This document shows, in pieces, positions 36,058-46,506 of a DNA stretch of 52,690 nt. Source of the stretch: Burkholderiaceae bacterium. GTDB lineage: Bacteria; Pseudomonadota; Gammaproteobacteria; Burkholderiales; Burkholderiaceae. The stretch's first letter is position 1; the number at the start of each line of letters is the position of its first letter. Where the stretch lies: the NCBI GenBank assembly GCA_021166835.1, contig JAJPEN010000081.1:1-52690 (forward strand), in the 5' to 3' direction. The position numbers were made by a program, and so were the translations under genes. The notes beneath the pieces were generated by a model. The model saw only the letters and a program-made list of their open reading frames with translations, did no database searches and was not told the origin of the DNA.

Positions 36058-37162
36058 TCAGACTCCCTGTTTCAGGCTTGCGGCGATGAACTCGTCGAGA
36101 TCGCCGTCGAGCACCGAGCGCGTGTCGCTTTCCTCGACGCCGGTGCGCAGGTCCTTGATGCGCGACTGGTCGAGCACGTACGAGCGGATCTGGTGCCCCC
36201 AGCCGATGTCGGTCTTTCCCGCCTCGACCTTGTCCTGCTCGGCCTGGCGCTTGCGCAGTTCCAGCTCGTACAGCCGCGCGCGCAGCATGCTCATCGCCTC
36301 GTCGCGGTTCCGGTGCTGCGAGCGGTCGTTCTGGCACTGCACGACGATGCCGGTGGGGTTGTGCGTGATGCGCACCGCCGACTCGGTCTTGTTCACGTGC
36401 TGGCCGCCGGCGCCCGAAGCGCGGTAGACGTCGATGCGCAGGTCGGCCGGATTGATGTCGATGGCGATCGAGTCGTCGACCTTCGGGTAGACGAACACCG
36501 ACGCGAAGGAGGTGTGCCGGCCGCCGCTCGAGTCGAAGGGCGACTTGCGCACGAGCCGGTGGATGCCGGTTTCGGTGCGCAGGTATCCGTAGGCGTATTC
36601 GCCGTCGACGCGGATCGTCGCGCCCTTGATGCCGGCGACGTCGCCGGGCGATTCCTCGAGCACCTCGGTCTCGAAGCCCTTGCGCTCGCAGTAGCGCAGG
36701 TACTGGCGCAGCAGCATTGCAGCCCAGTCCTGCGCTTCGGTGCCGCCGGCACCGGCCTGGATCTCGACGAAGCACGGGTTCGGATCGGCCGGGTTCGAGA
36801 ACATGCGGCGGAATTCGAGGTCTTCGACCTCGGACTCGACGGCGCGCACGTCGGACTCGACGGCGACGAGCGTCGCATCGTCGTCCTCGGCAGCGGCCAT
36901 CGCGAACAGCTCGGCCGCGTCGGTCATCCGCGCGTCGATCGACGCCAGGCGTTCGACGACCGCTTCGAGCGACTTCTTCTCCCGTCCCAGCGCCTGCGCG
37001 TGCTGCGCGTCGTTCCAGACCTCGGGGTCTTCCAGCTCGCGCTGGACTACCTCCAGACGCGTCTTCTTCGCGTCGTAGTCAAAGATACCTCCGAAGCTCG
37101 CCCACGCGCGTGCGCAGGTCGTCGATCAGGGATTCGAGTTGGTTCTGGCGCTCGGCTTCCAT
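36058..37162 (-). CDS. prfB: Peptide chain release factor 2 with programmed +1 frameshift
   Basis: RF2 recognises UGA and UAA stop codons and releases the finished protein. Translation begins at ATG 37162 ([20 protein letters not shown]), reaches an in-frame TGA at 37081-37079 after codon 26-27, and must shift +1 to continue as Asp-Tyr-Asp-Ala-Lys to the stop at 36058. The full product is 367 residues. The stop-codon recognition motif SPF is in [13 protein letters not shown] and the catalytic GGQ is in [15 protein letters not shown]. An automatic call would start at 36927 and lose about 78 residues. It lies between recJ and lysS on one strand. Confidence 0.97.
37078..37092 (-). promoter_or_regulatory. 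Programmed +1 frameshift site of prfB
   Basis: The minus strand reads GGAGG-TAT-CTT-TGA-C. The Shine-Dalgarno-like GGAGG is three bases before the slippery CTT codon, followed by in-frame UGA and C, the canonical autoregulatory RF2 signal. When RF2 is scarce the ribosome slips and makes more RF2. Confidence 0.95.
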
Positions 37163-37192
37163 GGGATGCGACGCATGGCGGGGAACCGGGCA

Positions 37193-38998
37193 TTATAGAG
37201 GCTGCGGCCGTGCTGCCGCCTGCGCGTCGCCATCGAGCGACTCGAGCGGCTCGACCGCCTCGATCACCAGCTGCGCCGTGGCGATGCCGCGATAGTCGTC
37301 GCGCACGAGGCGATAGGCGACGCGCGAACGCGCGGCCAGCGGCTCGGTGCGGCCGAAGGCGATCGCCTCGAGCCGGCGTCCGCAACGCGTGCGCAGCTCG
37401 ACGCGCAGGTGACGTTCGGCGACCACTGCCTGCCGCGCGACGACGAACTCGTCGTGGAAGAGCGGCGGCGGGAAGGCCTGGCCCCACACCTCGGCATCCA
37501 GGCAGGAAACGAGCGTGAGGTCGATGGCGGACGGATCGAGCGGACCGTCGGTGAACAGCGATTGCGCGAAGCACGCCGGGTCGGCGAAGGCCTGCACGGC
37601 GCGCTCGAACAGCTCCGTGAAGTCGTCGACGTGCCGGGCAGCGATCGTCAGGCCCGCGGCCATCGCGTGGCCGCCGAAGCGCAGCAGCAGGCCGGGCGCC
37701 TTCTTGTCGATCCAGTCGAGCGCGTCGCGCAGGTGCACGCCGGGGATCGAGCGGCCCGAGCCGCGCAGCAATGCGGCGTCGTTTGCCGATGGAGCAAGCG
37801 CGACCACCGGGCGATGAACGCGATCCTTGATGCGCGAGGCGACCAGGCCGACGAGTCCTTCGTGCCACTGGGCACGGTACAGCACGAACGCGTACCGCGT
37901 TGGCACGAACGCGTTGGGGGGCGCGGGCAGCGCATCGAGGAGATCGAGCGCAGCCAGCGCCTCTTCGCGCATCGTCCGCTCGATTCCGCGGCGTTCGCGG
38001 TTCATCGCATCGAGCGCGACCGCCAGCTCGTGCGCGCGGGAATCGTCGTCGGTGAGCAGGCATTCGATGCCGAGCGATATGTCGGCCAGACGCCCGGCGG
38101 CGTTGATGCGCGGGCCGAGCGCAAAGCCCAGGTCGGCGCTCGTCGCCCGCTGCGCGTCGCGACCCGCGACGCGCAGCAGCGAGCGCAGGCCGGTGTGCGC
38201 TCGCCCGCTGCGGATGCGCTGCAGTCCGGCGGCGACCAGGCGCCGGTTGTTCTCGTCGAGCGGGACGAGGTCGGCGACGGTGCCCAACGCGACGAGATCG
38301 AGCAGCGACTGCAGCGGTGCGCGCGCCGCCGCCGCATCGGGCCTGCGCCTGCGCAGTTCGGCGCGCAGCGCGAGCAGCAGGTAGAACGCCACGCCCACGC
38401 CGGCGAGGTGGCGGCTCGCGAAGCCGCAGCCCGGCTGGTTCGGATTCACGATCGCGTCGGCGTCGGGCAGCCGCTCGCCGGCGAGGTGGTGATCGGTGAC
38501 GATCACGCGCATGCCGAGCGTGCGCGCGGCGCTCACGCCGTCGACGCTGGCGATGCCGCTGTCGACCGTGATCAGCCAGTCGGGACGGCCGAGCCGCGGA
38601 TGCGCTGCGGCGAGTTCGACGATCGGCACCGAAAGCCCGTAGCCGTGCTCGAAGCGGTTCGGCACCAGGTAATCGACGCGATCGGCGCGAGCGCCGAGCA
38701 GTCGCAGTCCGCGCAACGCGACCGCGCAGGCGGTCGCGCCGTCGCAGTCGTAGTCGGCGACGACGCACAGGCGCTCGCCCGCTTCGATCGCGTCGGCGAG
38801 CAGCCGGGCCGCTTCGGCGAGCCCCTTCATCGGCTGCGGCGGCAGCAGCTTCGCCAGGTCGCGCGACAGCGCGGCGGCGTCGGCGATGCCGCGTGCCGCG
38901 TACAGACGCGCCAGCACCGGCGCGATGCCGGCATCGATCAGCCGGCTCTGCGCTTCGATCGGCGCGGATCGCGCGACGATGCGGGGCGTGGAATTCAC
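37193..38998 (-). CDS. recJ: Single-stranded-DNA-specific exonuclease RecJ
   Basis: RecJ is a 5'-3' single-strand DNA exonuclease in recombination, mismatch and excision repair. The DHH core has [18 protein letters not shown] and [20 protein letters not shown], then a middle region with [14 protein letters not shown], and the DHHA1 domain with the glycine-rich [12 protein letters not shown] near residue 480. The length of 601 residues is normal. The start is GTG 38998, whose GTGA overlaps the stop of the upstream rpfE-like gene; the longer frame lies over that gene. It precedes prfB on the same strand. Confidence 0.97.
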   Translation of the reverse strand: MNSTPRIVARSAPIEAQSRLIDAGIAPVLARLYAARGIADAAALSRDLAKLLPPQPMKGLAEAARLLADAIEAGERLCVVADYDCDGATACAVALRGLRLLGARADRVDYLVPNRFEHGYGLSVPIVELAAAHPRLGRPDWLITVDSGIASVDGVSAARTLGMRVIVTDHHLAGERLPDADAIVNPNQPGCGFASRHLAGVGVAFYLLLALRAELRRRRPDAAAARAPLQSLLDLVALGTVADLVPLDENNRRLVAAGLQRIRSGRAHTGLRSLLRVAGRDAQRATSADLGFALGPRINAAGRLADISLGIECLLTDDDSRAHELAVALDAMNRERRGIERTMREEALAALDLLDALPAPPNAFVPTRYAFVLYRAQWHEGLVGLVASRIKDRVHRPVVALAPSANDAALLRGSGRSIPGVHLRDALDWIDKKAPGLLLRFGGHAMAAGLTIAARHVDDFTELFERAVQAFADPACFAQSLFTDGPLDPSAIDLTLVSCLDAEVWGQAFPPPLFHDEFVVARQAVVAERHLRVELRTRCGRRLEAIAFGRTEPLAARSRVAYRLVRDDYRGIATAQLVIEAVEPLESLDGDAQAAARPQPL

Positions 38999-40107
38999 CG
39001 CGCGCGCTCGAGCAGGGCTTCGCGCGCGAGCCTGCGCCACGGCCTGAAGCGATCGCCATTGGCGAAGACGATCTCGACGCATTCGCGCTCGCCGGTCAGC
39101 ACGACGCGGATCGGCGAAACGTCCTTCGCCCGCTGTTCGAACCATCGATCGAAGGCGAGCCACGCTTCGTTCCATCCGTCGACGTCGCCTTCGGCCAGCG
39201 CCTCCTTCCAGAAGCCCGCATCGACGAGCGCGTTCCGGGCGGGGAGGGCGCCGGCATCGAAGGCTTCGACGCGCGCTGCCGCGCGCTGCGCGAGCCCTGC
39301 CACGGCCGGGTCGTCGGTGCGCACCGATTCGAAGGGCCGCGCGGCCGCGGCGCCGGCGCGGCCCTCGAGCCACAGTCCGCTGAGCGGCAGCCTTCCTGCG
39401 CGTGCACGCGCTTCGTTCAGCGGATGCTCGAACCACGCCATCTGCACGAGATTCTCGAATGCGCGCCAGCGCGACGCCGCTTCGCCCTGCGGTTGCCAGG
39501 CCGAGACGTTGCGCCCGCTCGCCACGCGCGCGCTGGGCGCGCGCAGCGCGGCGAACGCCTCGAGCGTTGCGCGTGCGCGGTCGTCGTGCGCCTCGAGGCG
39601 CCAGGCGTCGACGCGCGCCGGCACCAGCTCCAGCGCATCCTCGGCGAGCCAGCGATTGGCCGCCGCCGCGAGCGCGCGCGCGCCTTCATCGTCGAGCGTC
39701 GCGCGCGCGGGCGGCGCGAGCACCAGGTGATCGAGCCCCAGGTGCAGATGGACGGGACGAACGACGAGCGGCGCTTCGTCGCCGCTTTCGCTGCGCGGAA
39801 GCACGCATGCGGCGAGCGCGCCGGCCAGCGAAAAGCGCTCGCGCAGCCATCGTTCGTCGGGCAGTTCGGCAGGCGCCGCATCGTCGTTGCGCTCGCGGGC
39901 GACGATGCGCGCGCGGCGCAGGCGCCGCTCGAAGGTCGACGCCGCGGGAAGCGGGGCAAGGCCCGCCGCCGATGCATCGCGCATGCGGTCGCGCAGTTGC
40001 GTGGCGGCGAGCGCCGACGGGGACGAGCCGGCGGGATCGGCTTCGAGCGCGGCTCGCTGCGCACCGGGAGGCGCCAATGCGCCGGCGCACAGGATCGTGA
40101 GAGTCAC
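38995..40107 (-). CDS. RpfE-type / phosphoglycerate-mutase-like protein
   Basis: This protein of 370 residues belongs to the family found next to recJ in Beta- and Gammaproteobacteria, often labelled RpfE-type regulatory protein or cofactor-independent phosphoglycerate mutase. The mark is [20 protein letters not shown] with PLSGLWLEG following. I see no complete catalytic motif of true phosphoglycerate mutases, so enzyme function is doubtful. The GTG start 40107 lies only seven bases from a possible -10 element (40114-40119), which would make the transcript nearly leaderless. Its stop overlaps the recJ start. Confidence 0.75.
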   Translation of the reverse strand: MTLTILCAGALAPPGAQRAALEADPAGSSPSALAATQLRDRMRDASAAGLAPLPAASTFERRLRRARIVARERNDDAAPAELPDERWLRERFSLAGALAACVLPRSESGDEAPLVVRPVHLHLGLDHLVLAPPARATLDDEGARALAAAANRWLAEDALELVPARVDAWRLEAHDDRARATLEAFAALRAPSARVASGRNVSAWQPQGEAASRWRAFENLVQMAWFEHPLNEARARAGRLPLSGLWLEGRAGAAAARPFESVRTDDPAVAGLAQRAAARVEAFDAGALPARNALVDAGFWKEALAEGDVDGWNEAWLAFDRWFEQRAKDVSPIRVVLTGERECVEIVFANGDRFRPWRRLAREALLERAR

Positions 40108-40113
40108 CGCCGG

Positions 40114-40119
40114 ATTCTA
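40114..40119 (-). promoter_or_regulatory. Possible -10 element ahead of the rpfE-like gene
   Basis: Minus-strand TAGAAT in ACCTAGAATCCGG lies seven bases upstream of the GTG. No strong -35 is seen at 16-18 bases. If used, transcription would begin at or next to the start codon. Confidence 0.35.
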
Positions 40120-40198
40120 GGTCAAATTTCTGTGGCAAACTGCGGCGTCCGCCGAATCGAATCGCGGCCCTGCCGCTGTCCCGACGGCGCCCCCGCCG

Positions 40199-41451
40199 AT
40201 GTCCTTTCCATACGAACTCTTCATCGGCCTGCGTTACACTCGGGCAAGCCGCCGCGCGGGTCGACGCAACGGCTTCATCTCGTTCATCTCCACGCTGTCG
40301 ATCGCCGGCATCGCGCTGGGCGTGGCCGCGCTGATCATCGTGCTGTCGGTGATGAACGGCTTCCAGAAGGAAGTGCGCGACCGCATGCTGTCGGTGCTCG
40401 CGCACGTGGAGATCTTCGCGGCCGGCGCGCCGATGCTCGACTGGCACTCGGTGCTCGAGAAGGCCGAGCGCAATCCGCGCGTCGTCGCCGGCGCCCCCTA
40501 CGTTTCCGGGCAGGCGATGCTTACGCACGACGAGAGCGTGCGCGGCGTGCTCGTGCGCGGCATCGATCCGGCGATCGAGCCGCGCGTCGCCGACTTCGCG
40601 AAGCACATGCTGCGCGGAAACCTCGACGACCTGAAGCCGGGTTCCTTCGGCGTCGCCGTCGGCCGCGAGCTTGCGAACCAGCTGCTGCTCGAACCCGGCT
40701 CGAAGCTCACGCTGATCGCTCCGCAGGGCACCGCGACGCCGGCCGGGCTGGTGCCGCGGCTGCGCCAGCTCACCGTCGTCGCCATCTTCGCCTCGGGCCA
40801 CTACGAATACGACACCAGCCTGCTGCTGATGAACCTGGAAGACGCGGCGAAGCTCTTTCGCGTGCAGGGCGTCACCGGCGTGCGGCTGAAGACGACCGAC
40901 ATGCTGCAGGCCCCGCAGATCGCCGCCGAACTCGCGGCTTCGCTGGGCTCCGACGTCTATGTACGCGACTGGTCTTCGGAGAACCGCAACTGGTTCGCCG
41001 CCGTGCAGATCGAGAAGCGGATGATGTTCATCATCCTCACGCTGATCATGGCGGTAGCGGCGTTCAATCTCGTCTCGATGCTGGTGATGACGGTCACCGA
41101 CAAGCAGTCCGACATCGCCATCCTGCGCACGCTGGGCGCGACGCCCGCCAGCGTCATGCGCATCTTCGTCGTGCAGGGCGCCTCGGTGGGCCTGCTCGGA
41201 ACGCTGATCGGCATCGTGTTCGGCGTGGTCGTCGCGCTGAACATCGGCGACGTCGTCGCCTTCCTCGAGCAGCTGTTCGGCTTCCAGGTGCTGCCGAAGG
41301 GGATCTATTTCATCAACCACCTGCCGAGCGACCTGCGCTGGCACGACGTCTCGACGATCGGCCTCACCGCCTGCGTGCTGGCCTTCGCCTCGACGCTGTA
41401 CCCGAGCTGGCGCGCCTCGCGCGTGCGGCCCGCCGAGGCATTGCGCTACGA

Positions 41452-41455
<4 letters not shown>
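40199..41455 (+). CDS. lolC: Lipoprotein-releasing ABC transporter permease (LolC/LolE family)
   Basis: This is the membrane subunit of the Lol complex that extracts outer-membrane lipoproteins from the inner membrane and passes them to LolA. It has one span near the N terminus ([20 protein letters not shown]), a large periplasmic domain (about residues 50-270) and three C-terminal spans, with the FtsX-type [20 protein letters not shown]. The end [22 protein letters not shown] is typical. There is no second permease gene, so a single hybrid permease (LolF-like homodimer) is possible. It overlaps lolD by ATGA. Confidence 0.95.
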
Positions 41456-42183
<728 letters not shown>

Positions 42184-42184
42184 A

Positions 42185-42994
42185 GTGCTGATCGACACGC
42201 ACTGCCATCTCGACGCGGCCGAGTTCGACGCGGACCGGGAAGCAGTGCTTGCTCGCGCCTTCGCGGCCGGCGTCGATGCGATCGTCGTTCCCGCCGTCGC
42301 CCCGTCGAACCACGAGACGGTTCGCACGCTGGCCGGCGCGGATCGGCGCCTGGGCTATGCACTGGGCATCCATCCGCTGTTCGTCGGGCAGGCGGGCGGC
42401 GACGATCTCGCGCTGCTGCGCACGCGCGTCGCCGCCGCGACGGCCGACGAGGCTTTCGTCGCCATCGGCGAGATCGGCCTCGACTTCTTCGTGCAGGGAC
42501 ACGACCGCGAACGCCAGCAGCGTTTCCTTGCCGAGCAGTTGCGCATCGCGCGCGACTTCGAGCTTCCGGTGCTGCTGCATGTGCGGCGCGCGCACGACCT
42601 CGTTCTCGCGCAGCTGCGCCGCGTGCGGCCGTTGACCGGCATCGCTCACGCCTTCAACGCGAGCGTGCAGCAGGCCGGGCAATACCTCGACCTGGGTTTC
42701 GCGCTCGGCTTCGGCGGCGCGATGACCTACGACCGCGCGCTGCGCATCCGCGCACTGGCGCGCGAGCTGCCGTCGCACGCGCACGTGCTCGAGACCGACG
42801 CGCCCGACATCGCTCCCGAGTGGATCGCGCATCAGCGCAACGAACCGGCGCAGGTGGCGCGCATCGCCGACGCCTTTGCGCGCTTGCGCTCGCTTCCCCG
42901 CGAGCAGGCGATCGCGCAGACCGCCGCCAACGCATTGCGCGTGTTGCCGCGGCTCGCTCGCGCGCTCGGCGCATCGGGCGCCGACGCGACGTAG
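42185..42994 (+). CDS. TatD-family metal-dependent hydrolase
   Basis: This is a TIM-barrel hydrolase of 269 residues, likely a metal-dependent nuclease. TatD relatives trim DNA 3' ends or act on D-aminoacyl-tRNA. Metal ligands are visible in order: LIDTHCHLDAAEF (two His), AIGEIGLDFF (Glu), VLLHVRRAHD (His), IAHAFNASV (His) and LETDAPDIAP (Asp). The start is GTG 42185, one base after the lolD stop. It is in operon with lolC and lolD. Confidence 0.94.
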   Translation: MLIDTHCHLDAAEFDADREAVLARAFAAGVDAIVVPAVAPSNHETVRTLAGADRRLGYALGIHPLFVGQAGGDDLALLRTRVAAATADEAFVAIGEIGLDFFVQGHDRERQQRFLAEQLRIARDFELPVLLHVRRAHDLVLAQLRRVRPLTGIAHAFNASVQQAGQYLDLGFALGFGGAMTYDRALRIRALARELPSHAHVLETDAPDIAPEWIAHQRNEPAQVARIADAFARLRSLPREQAIAQTAANALRVLPRLARALGASGADAT

Positions 42995-43082
42995 GGCAGC
43001 GCGCCGACTGCGGCCCTCGCCCCGGGCGACCTAGGCGATCGGGCCGATGCCGCGCCTGCGAGCGTGCGCCTAGCATCGGGCG

Positions 43083-45713
43083 ATGCGCTCGCCGCTCTCG
43101 TTCCTCGCCGCCGTCCCGCTGCCCACGGCGGCCGTCTCGCAATCCGCGACGGTCGTCCCGCTGCCCGCGGCGGTCGTCCCGCTGCCGGCGGCGGTCGTCA
43201 TCGCCGCGCTCGCCGTGCACCGCCTGCCTGCGCTGCCGCCGCCCGAGTTCGCCTGGGCACTGCTCGTCGCCGGGCTCGTCGCGGCGGTCGCGTGGACCGT
43301 CGATCGTCCGGCGCTTCGCTGGGTGGCGATCCTCGCGGCCGCCGCCGGAGGAACGATGATCGCTGCCGATTCCGCATTGTCGAAGCGCATCGACGCCACG
43401 CAGGAAGGGCGCGACTTCGTCGTCGTCGGACGCGTCGCGTCGATGCCGCTGGTCGACGAGCGTTCGACGCGCTTCGTCTTCGACATCGACGACTGCCTGG
43501 ACGGCGCCGTCGATTGTCCGCGCGGCGCCCGCATCCGACTGGGCTGGCAGTCCTTCGACGAGCGCTCGAAGCCGATGCGCGTCGAACCCGGCGAGCGCTG
43601 GCGCTTCACGGTGCGCTTGAAGCGCGTCCATGCGCTGCACAACCCCAACGCCTTCGACGCCGAACTGCGCTCGCTCGAAGAGGGCATCGCCGCCAACGGC
43701 GGCGTGCGCGGCGCGCGAAAAGGATCCGTTCCCAACGAGCGGCTCGATGCGATCCAGTGGAGCGTGGCGGTCGCCTTCGAGCGCGCGCGCCTGCATCTGC
43801 GCGACGCGATGCGCGCCGCGCTCGCCGGTACGCGCGCGGAGGCGGCCGACGTGCTCGTCGCGCTCGTGGTCGGCGACCAGGCAGCGATCGGCATGCGCTG
43901 GTGGGACGCCTTCAACCGCACGGGCATCGGACACCTGATGTCGATCTCCGGCCTGCACATCACGATGCTCGCCGGCATCGCGGTCGCCGCGGCCCGCCGG
44001 CTGCTGCACACGCGGGCGGCGGCGGCAAGCGGGCTGCTGCTGCACTGGCCGGCGCGCCGCATCGCGTGGCTGTTCGGCGTGCTGGTCGCGTTCGTCTACG
44101 CCGGCATCGCCGGCTGGGGGATTCCCGCGCAACGCACCTGCTGGATGCTGGCGGTCGCCGGCGTTTCGCTCTTCACCGGACGCACGCGCTCGATCTGGCG
44201 CGTGCTCGCGCTGGCCGCCGGCGTCGTCACCGTATTCGATCCGTGGGCGCCGCTGGCCGCCGGCTTCTGGCTCTCGTTCGCGTCGGTGGCGGCGATCGCC
44301 TGGTGCGCGGCCGGCGGGCGCGCGCGCGAGCACTACGACGCGCTTACGCGCGGGCGCCGGATCGCACATGCGCTGGCCGAGGCGGTGCGCACGCAATGGG
44401 CGGCTTCGCTCGCGCTCGTGCCGCTGGGCGCGCTGTTCTTCGCCAGCGTCTCGCTGGTCGGTCCGCTGGCCAACGCGTTCGCCATTCCGCTCGTGTCGGC
44501 GTTGATCACGCCGCTGGCGATCGGCGCAGCGGCGCTGCTGCCCTGGTTGCCGGCGGCGGGCGAGCCGATGCTCGCCGTCGCGGCGCAGGCCACCGCGTGG
44601 CTGCTCGATGCGATCGCGCTGCTGTCCGATTCGCCGTGGGCGATCGCCGTCGTCGCCGCGCCGTCGGCGACGGCGCTCGTCGCCTGCGTGGCCGCGGTGA
44701 TGGTCCTGCTGGCGCCGGTGCGCGTCGCCGCACGCGAACTGGCTTTCGCCGGCCTGCTGCCCATGCTCGGCGCGTCGACGCAGGCGCCGCCCGCAGGCGC
44801 GCTGCGCGTCGTGGCGCTCGACGTGGGACAGGGCAGCGCGGTGCTCATCGAGGCCGCCGGGCGCCGGCTGCTGTACGACGCGGGTCCGTCCTGGGGCGGC
44901 GACTCGGACGCGGGAGCGCGCGTGATCGTGCCGTACCTGCGCGCGCGCGGCATCGACCGCGTCGATGCGATCGTCGTCTCGCATCTCGATTCCGATCACT
45001 CGGGCGGGCTGCCCAGCCTGCTGCGCGGCCTGCGTTTCGACTGGATCGGTGGCACGCTTCCGGCCGACCACGCGGCGCGCAACGCGGGGCGACCCTTCGT
45101 CGATTGCGTGCGCGGGCATGCCTGGCGCTGGGGCGACGTCGATTTCGAGGTGCTGCACCCGGGCCCGGAGAAGCCGCGCGGCGTGCGCTCGCCCACCAAC
45201 GCGTCGAGCTGCGTGCTGCGCATCTCGGCGCCGGCGGCCACGTTGCTGCTTGCCGGCGACATCGAGACGGGACAGGAGCGTGCGCTGGTCGAGCGCTTCG
45301 GCGCCGAAGGTCTGCGCGCCGATCTGCTGCTGGTGCCGCATCACGGCAGCCATTCGTCGTCGAGTGCGGCATTCCTCGCCGCCGTCGCGCCGCGCCATGC
45401 GATCGTGCAGAACGGCTATCGCAACCGCTTCCGCCATCCGGCCGAGCGCGTCGTCGAGCGATATCGCGCGGCGGACATCGAGATCCTGCGCAGCGACCGC
45501 GACGGCGCGATCACGATCGAATATGCGCGCGAAGGCGCCGCGCGCATCGCACGCTCGCGGGTGGACGACCGGCGCTACTGGCGCGTGCGCGTCGCCGATG
45601 ACGAGCTCATTGCGCCGTCCAGCCCCCGTCGATCGACCACGCCGCGCCGCGCACCTGTTCGGCGGCCGGCGAGCAGAGGAACGCCGCCAGCTCGCCGATC
45701 TGCTCGGGCGTGA
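43083..45713 (+). CDS. comEC: DNA uptake channel protein ComEC/Rec2
   Basis: ComEC carries single-stranded DNA across the inner membrane during transformation. The 876 residues have N-terminal spans, an OB-like region (DFVVVGRVASMPLVDE to about residue 170), the competence domain starting VADVLVALVVGDQAAIG and HLMSISGLHITMLAGIAVAA, many spans, and a C-terminal metallo-beta-lactamase domain with LDVGQGSAVLIEA and SHLDSDHSGG, the full H-x-D-x-D-H metal site expected of the nuclease that degrades the other strand. The first 40 residues contain repeated Val-Val-Pro-Leu-Pro-Ala units. The end overlaps the convergent dehydrogenase gene by 107 bases, and the Arg/Pro-rich tail after DDRRYWRVRVADDE may be run-on. 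Confidence 0.94.
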   Translation: MRSPLSFLAAVPLPTAAVSQSATVVPLPAAVVPLPAAVVIAALAVHRLPALPPPEFAWALLVAGLVAAVAWTVDRPALRWVAILAAAAGGTMIAADSALSKRIDATQEGRDFVVVGRVASMPLVDERSTRFVFDIDDCLDGAVDCPRGARIRLGWQSFDERSKPMRVEPGERWRFTVRLKRVHALHNPNAFDAELRSLEEGIAANGGVRGARKGSVPNERLDAIQWSVAVAFERARLHLRDAMRAALAGTRAEAADVLVALVVGDQAAIGMRWWDAFNRTGIGHLMSISGLHITMLAGIAVAAARRLLHTRAAAASGLLLHWPARRIAWLFGVLVAFVYAGIAGWGIPAQRTCWMLAVAGVSLFTGRTRSIWRVLALAAGVVTVFDPWAPLAAGFWLSFASVAAIAWCAAGGRAREHYDALTRGRRIAHALAEAVRTQWAASLALVPLGALFFASVSLVGPLANAFAIPLVSALITPLAIGAAALLPWLPAAGEPMLAVAAQATAWLLDAIALLSDSPWAIAVVAAPSATALVACVAAVMVLLAPVRVAARELAFAGLLPMLGASTQAPPAGALRVVALDVGQGSAVLIEAAGRRLLYDAGPSWGGDSDAGARVIVPYLRARGIDRVDAIVVSHLDSDHSGGLPSLLRGLRFDWIGGTLPADHAARNAGRPFVDCVRGHAWRWGDVDFEVLHPGPEKPRGVRSPTNASSCVLRISAPAATLLLAGDIETGQERALVERFGAEGLRADLLLVPHHGSHSSSSAAFLAAVAPRHAIVQNGYRNRFRHPAERVVERYRAADIEILRSDRDGAITIEYAREGAARIARSRVDDRRYWRVRVADDELIAPSSPRRSTTPRRAPVRRPASRGTPPARRSARA
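43151..43192. repeat. 21-base tandem repeat in the comEC N-terminal coding region
   Basis: Ggtcgtcccgctgcc begins two adjacent 21-base units (43151-43171 and 43172-43192), and a third diverged unit lies near 43110-43130. They encode Val-Val-Pro-Leu-Pro-Ala-Ala repeats in the first membrane region. Because the unit is a multiple of three, copy change would keep the frame. Confidence 0.7.
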
Positions 45714-46389
45714 CGAACTCGCCCGACGGCTGCTTCTCGAGCAGCAGGCTGCGCCGTTCCTCCTCCACCGAGCGTCCGCTCGCTTCGGCGCGCGCGTCGA
45801 TCTGCTTCGCCACCAGCGGCGTGAGGACCCATCCGGGGCAGATCGCATTGCAGGTGATGCCGGTGCCTGCGGTCTCGAGCGCGACCACCTTGGTGAGCCC
45901 GACCAGGCCGTGCTTGGCGGCGACGTACGCCGCCTTCTCGACCGACGCGACCAGTCCGTGTGCCGACGCGATGTTGACGATGCGGCCCCAGTTGCGCTGC
46001 TTCATCGCCGGCAGCGCGATGCGCGTGGTGTGGAAGGCGGCCGAGAGGTTCAGCGCGATTACCGCGTCCCAGCGATCGACCGGAAAGCGCTCGACGGGCG
46101 CGACGAACTGGATGCCCGCGTTGTTCACGAGGATGTCGACTCCGCCGTGGCGCGAATCGACGTGCGAGATCATCGCCTCGATCTCTTCGGGCTTCGACAG
46201 GTCGGCGCCTTCGTAATCGACGTCGACGCCGGCGTCGGCAGCGAGTTTCGAGCGCAGGCGCTCGATCTCCGCCGGGTCGCCGAAGCCGTTGAGCACGATT
46301 CGCGCTCCCTTCGCGGCGAGCGAGCGTGCGATGCCCAGCCCGATGCCGCTGGTCGATCCGGTGACGAGTGCGAGCTTGCCTTCGAGCAT
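45607..46389 (-). CDS. 3-hydroxybutyrate dehydrogenase (SDR family)
   Basis: This NAD-dependent dehydrogenase interconverts 3-hydroxybutyrate and acetoacetate in polyhydroxybutyrate breakdown. The 260 residues begin LEGKLALVTGSTSGIGLGIA (cofactor motif), then LVNNAGIQFVAPVERF, catalytic Ser in VNIASAHGLVAS and Y-x3-K in KAAYVAAKHGLVG. QFVAPVE and the insert near residues 195-215 are usual for the 3-hydroxybutyrate group. ATG 46389 has aagga eight bases upstream; TTG 46407 is an alternative. It is divergent from the hydrolase-RidA pair. Confidence 0.92.
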   Translation of the reverse strand: MLEGKLALVTGSTSGIGLGIARSLAAKGARIVLNGFGDPAEIERLRSKLAADAGVDVDYEGADLSKPEEIEAMISHVDSRHGGVDILVNNAGIQFVAPVERFPVDRWDAVIALNLSAAFHTTRIALPAMKQRNWGRIVNIASAHGLVASVEKAAYVAAKHGLVGLTKVVALETAGTGITCNAICPGWVLTPLVAKQIDARAEASGRSVEEERRSLLLEKQPSGEFVTPEQIGELAAFLCSPAAEQVRGAAWSIDGGWTAQ

Positions 46390-46506
46390 GATTCGGTCCT
46401 TGTACAATCGTTCGTCTAGTGTAGGGCCTGTTCCCGTGGCGACCGAGGCGGCGCGGGTTCGGCCGAGGCCTCACGATCCGCCCCTGTCGCCTGGGAACGT
46501 CGCGCG

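Noticed and set aside
42654..45848. Minus-strand open frame of 1064 codons over comEC
   Set aside because: ComEC motifs are unambiguous on the plus strand; this frame is Arg/Asp/Gln-rich noise.
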